Assembly: GCA_003158455.1 (NCBI GenBank) | Contig: PMJO01000105.1 | Span: 1-32,818, forward strand | Direction of reading: 5' to 3' | DNA length: 32,818 nucleotides | Source: Myxococcales bacterium | GTDB taxonomy: Bacteria > Myxococcota_A > Polyangia > Fen-1088 | Part shown: one piece after another, positions 31,830 through 32,818 of the stretch | Position numbering within the stretch: the stretch's first letter is position 1 | How the letters are laid out: each line of letters begins with the position of its first letter | Position numbers and translations under genes: made by a program | Notes under the pieces: model-generated | Databases searched by the model: none | What the model was told of the DNA's origin: nothing | Seen by the model: the letters and a program-made list of their open reading frames with translations, nothing else

Positions 31830-32818
31830 GTGCTGCATATATACCCACGGAGCCCGGCCCAAAGACGTTCTCGCACCGGCCGCGCGCCGGGGGCCAGGGC
31901 GACCGCCCTGGCGCTCGCTGGCCTTTGGGCTGGCAGCGGACAAGCAACGCAGGCGACAAAGCCAGCGCCGGTAGCCCCAGCGACGCCGGCGGCCCAGGCG
32001 GGCTCCGCCCCCAGCGGCGAGATCATGGTCGTCGATGCAGGGCGCTCGGTGGGCCAGACCACGCCCGAGAACGCGCGCCGGGACGGCCTGACCGTTGTCG
32101 ATCTTTCGGACGACTGGCTGCCGTACATCTTCTCGGAGGTGCCCGACAAGCCGCAGCCGCTGCGGCCCTATCTGATCGACCTGGCCAACGAGCGGTTCCG
32201 CCCGGGCAGCAACTACGCGCGCCCCCGTGAGGATCGTCACTTCGAGGCGTTCGGGATATTCCCTAGCCTGAACCTGGTGCGGCGACGGATTGCGGATAGC
32301 AAGCGCCACGCCTGCCACGAGCGGGTGAAGGACGCGGTGCTTGAGGAATTGTCAGCCAAGAACGTGATCCCACCCGAATATCCGGAGAAAGTCCCGAACC
32401 CCGACCCCGCGACGGTCAAGGAAACGCCCATGATTCTGACCGGGCGGACAATCTCGCCGCGACCCTTGACCGCGGTGGAAAAGCGGGCCGTGGTCGCGAT
32501 GCAGGCCCATCTGCGCTGCGAGGATCTGCTGTCCGGCAAATCGAACGGCGCCCGGATGGATCGTCGGACGGTCGCGGGCCTGCAGATTTATCAGCGGCTG
32601 CAGATGATCGCGGATAACGGGAGCATCGATCTCGACACCCGCACCGCGCTGCTGGGCGACAGCCGCGAGCAGGACTTCCGTGCGCTACTGCGCGTGCTGC
32701 GCGAGCGGGTTGTCGACGCGACCGGGCTGCTCGAAGACGGCTCGGCCCTGGGGGTCCAGGGCGAGGTGCAGGGGCGCATGCTGGACAGCGCCGAGTTCCG
32801 GCCGCTGCCGGTGCAGGC
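31830..32818 (+). CDS. Secreted protein, partial; peptidoglycan-binding-like segment (runs off the window)
   Basis: Open from the TGA at 31794 to the window end, at least 329 residues. No ATG is available before residue 66; GTG 31830 is the best start and gives a basic n-region, then a hydrophobic segment (ATALALAGLWAGSGQA) that looks like a signal peptide, and a Pro/Ala spacer. The folded part begins at EIMVVDAGRSVGQTT. Around residues 215-275 the sequence VVAMQAHLRCEDLL, TVAGLQIYQRLQMI, ADNGSIDLDTRTALLGD resembles a peptidoglycan-binding type 1 repeat, and LLRVLRERVVDATGLLEDGS follows. In myxobacteria such segments precede L,D-transpeptidase-like domains, so cell-wall work is a guess. The promoter-side 5' end abuts the transposase remnant, which may have removed the native start. 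Confidence 0.65.
   Translation, partial: MLHIYPRSPAQRRSRTGRAPGARATALALAGLWAGSGQATQATKPAPVAPATPAAQAGSAPSGEIMVVDAGRSVGQTTPENARRDGLTVVDLSDDWLPYIFSEVPDKPQPLRPYLIDLANERFRPGSNYARPREDRHFEAFGIFPSLNLVRRRIADSKRHACHERVKDAVLEELSAKNVIPPEYPEKVPNPDPATVKETPMILTGRTISPRPLTAVEKRAVVAMQAHLRCEDLLSGKSNGARMDRRTVAGLQIYQRLQMIADNGSIDLDTRTALLGDSREQDFRALLRVLRERVVDATGLLEDGSALGVQGEVQGRMLDSAEFRPLPVQ

Overview
The window looks like chromosomal DNA of a myxobacterium (Myxococcota, probably the Polyangia/Sorangium side). The evidence is high GC in most genes, long Gly/Thr/Ala-rich linkers of the 'GGTxTGG' type behind lipoprotein signal peptides, a Stig1-like cysteine motif, a choice-of-anchor-A domain, RCC1-type repeats and seven-repeat 'VDxxSVYWTN' propellers. 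No rRNA, tRNA or CRISPR array was seen.

Layout. The left edge (26-226, minus) is the C-terminal stub of a tyrosine recombinase, next to a cytoplasmic calcineurin-like phosphoesterase (234-1661, minus). A CE2-like SGNH esterase lipoprotein follows on plus (1914-3485). From 14902 down to 3601 there is a long minus-strand run: GH12 glucanase-like lipoprotein, DUF4380-like lipoprotein, a large Cys-rich/Ig-like/propeller lipoprotein, a G1 (eqolisin-like) glutamic peptidase, a Cys-rich linker lipoprotein, a TPR-like membrane protein, and a fusion of FGE-like domain, Stig1 motif and seven-repeat propeller. From 15216 to 27017 the plus strand carries a GT-C/DUF2029-like membrane protein with a discoidin-like domain, a paralogue of the Cys-rich lipoprotein, a disulfide-repeat lipoprotein, a secreted protein translationally coupled to an RCC1-type lipoprotein, a second FGE-like lipoprotein and a small membrane-anchored protein. 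From 31 kb back to 27.2 kb the minus strand carries a choice-of-anchor-A/peptidase S10 fusion broken by a frameshift, and a linker lipoprotein. The right edge holds transposase debris (IS91-like C-terminus) and the start of a secreted protein that runs off the window.

How the parts fit. Nearly every gene encodes an exported protein, and most are lipoproteins that put a catalytic or binding module on a long flexible stalk. Polysaccharide enzymes (GH12, CE2-like), two unusual peptidases (G1, S10) and several propeller, FGE-like or disulfide-rich display modules sit together. This fits a cell-surface degradation/adhesion gene cluster, but a shared function is inference. Two module types occur as paralogous pairs on opposite strands (Cys-rich domain: 7235 and 17615; FGE-like: 3601 and 24985), which suggests local duplication.

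A 45-bp near-identical direct repeat (24891-24935 and 31739-31783) brackets a 6.8-kb segment. The S10 part of that segment looks lower in GC than its surroundings, and its right end contains decayed gene fragments. This part of the window looks like acquired or rearranged DNA.
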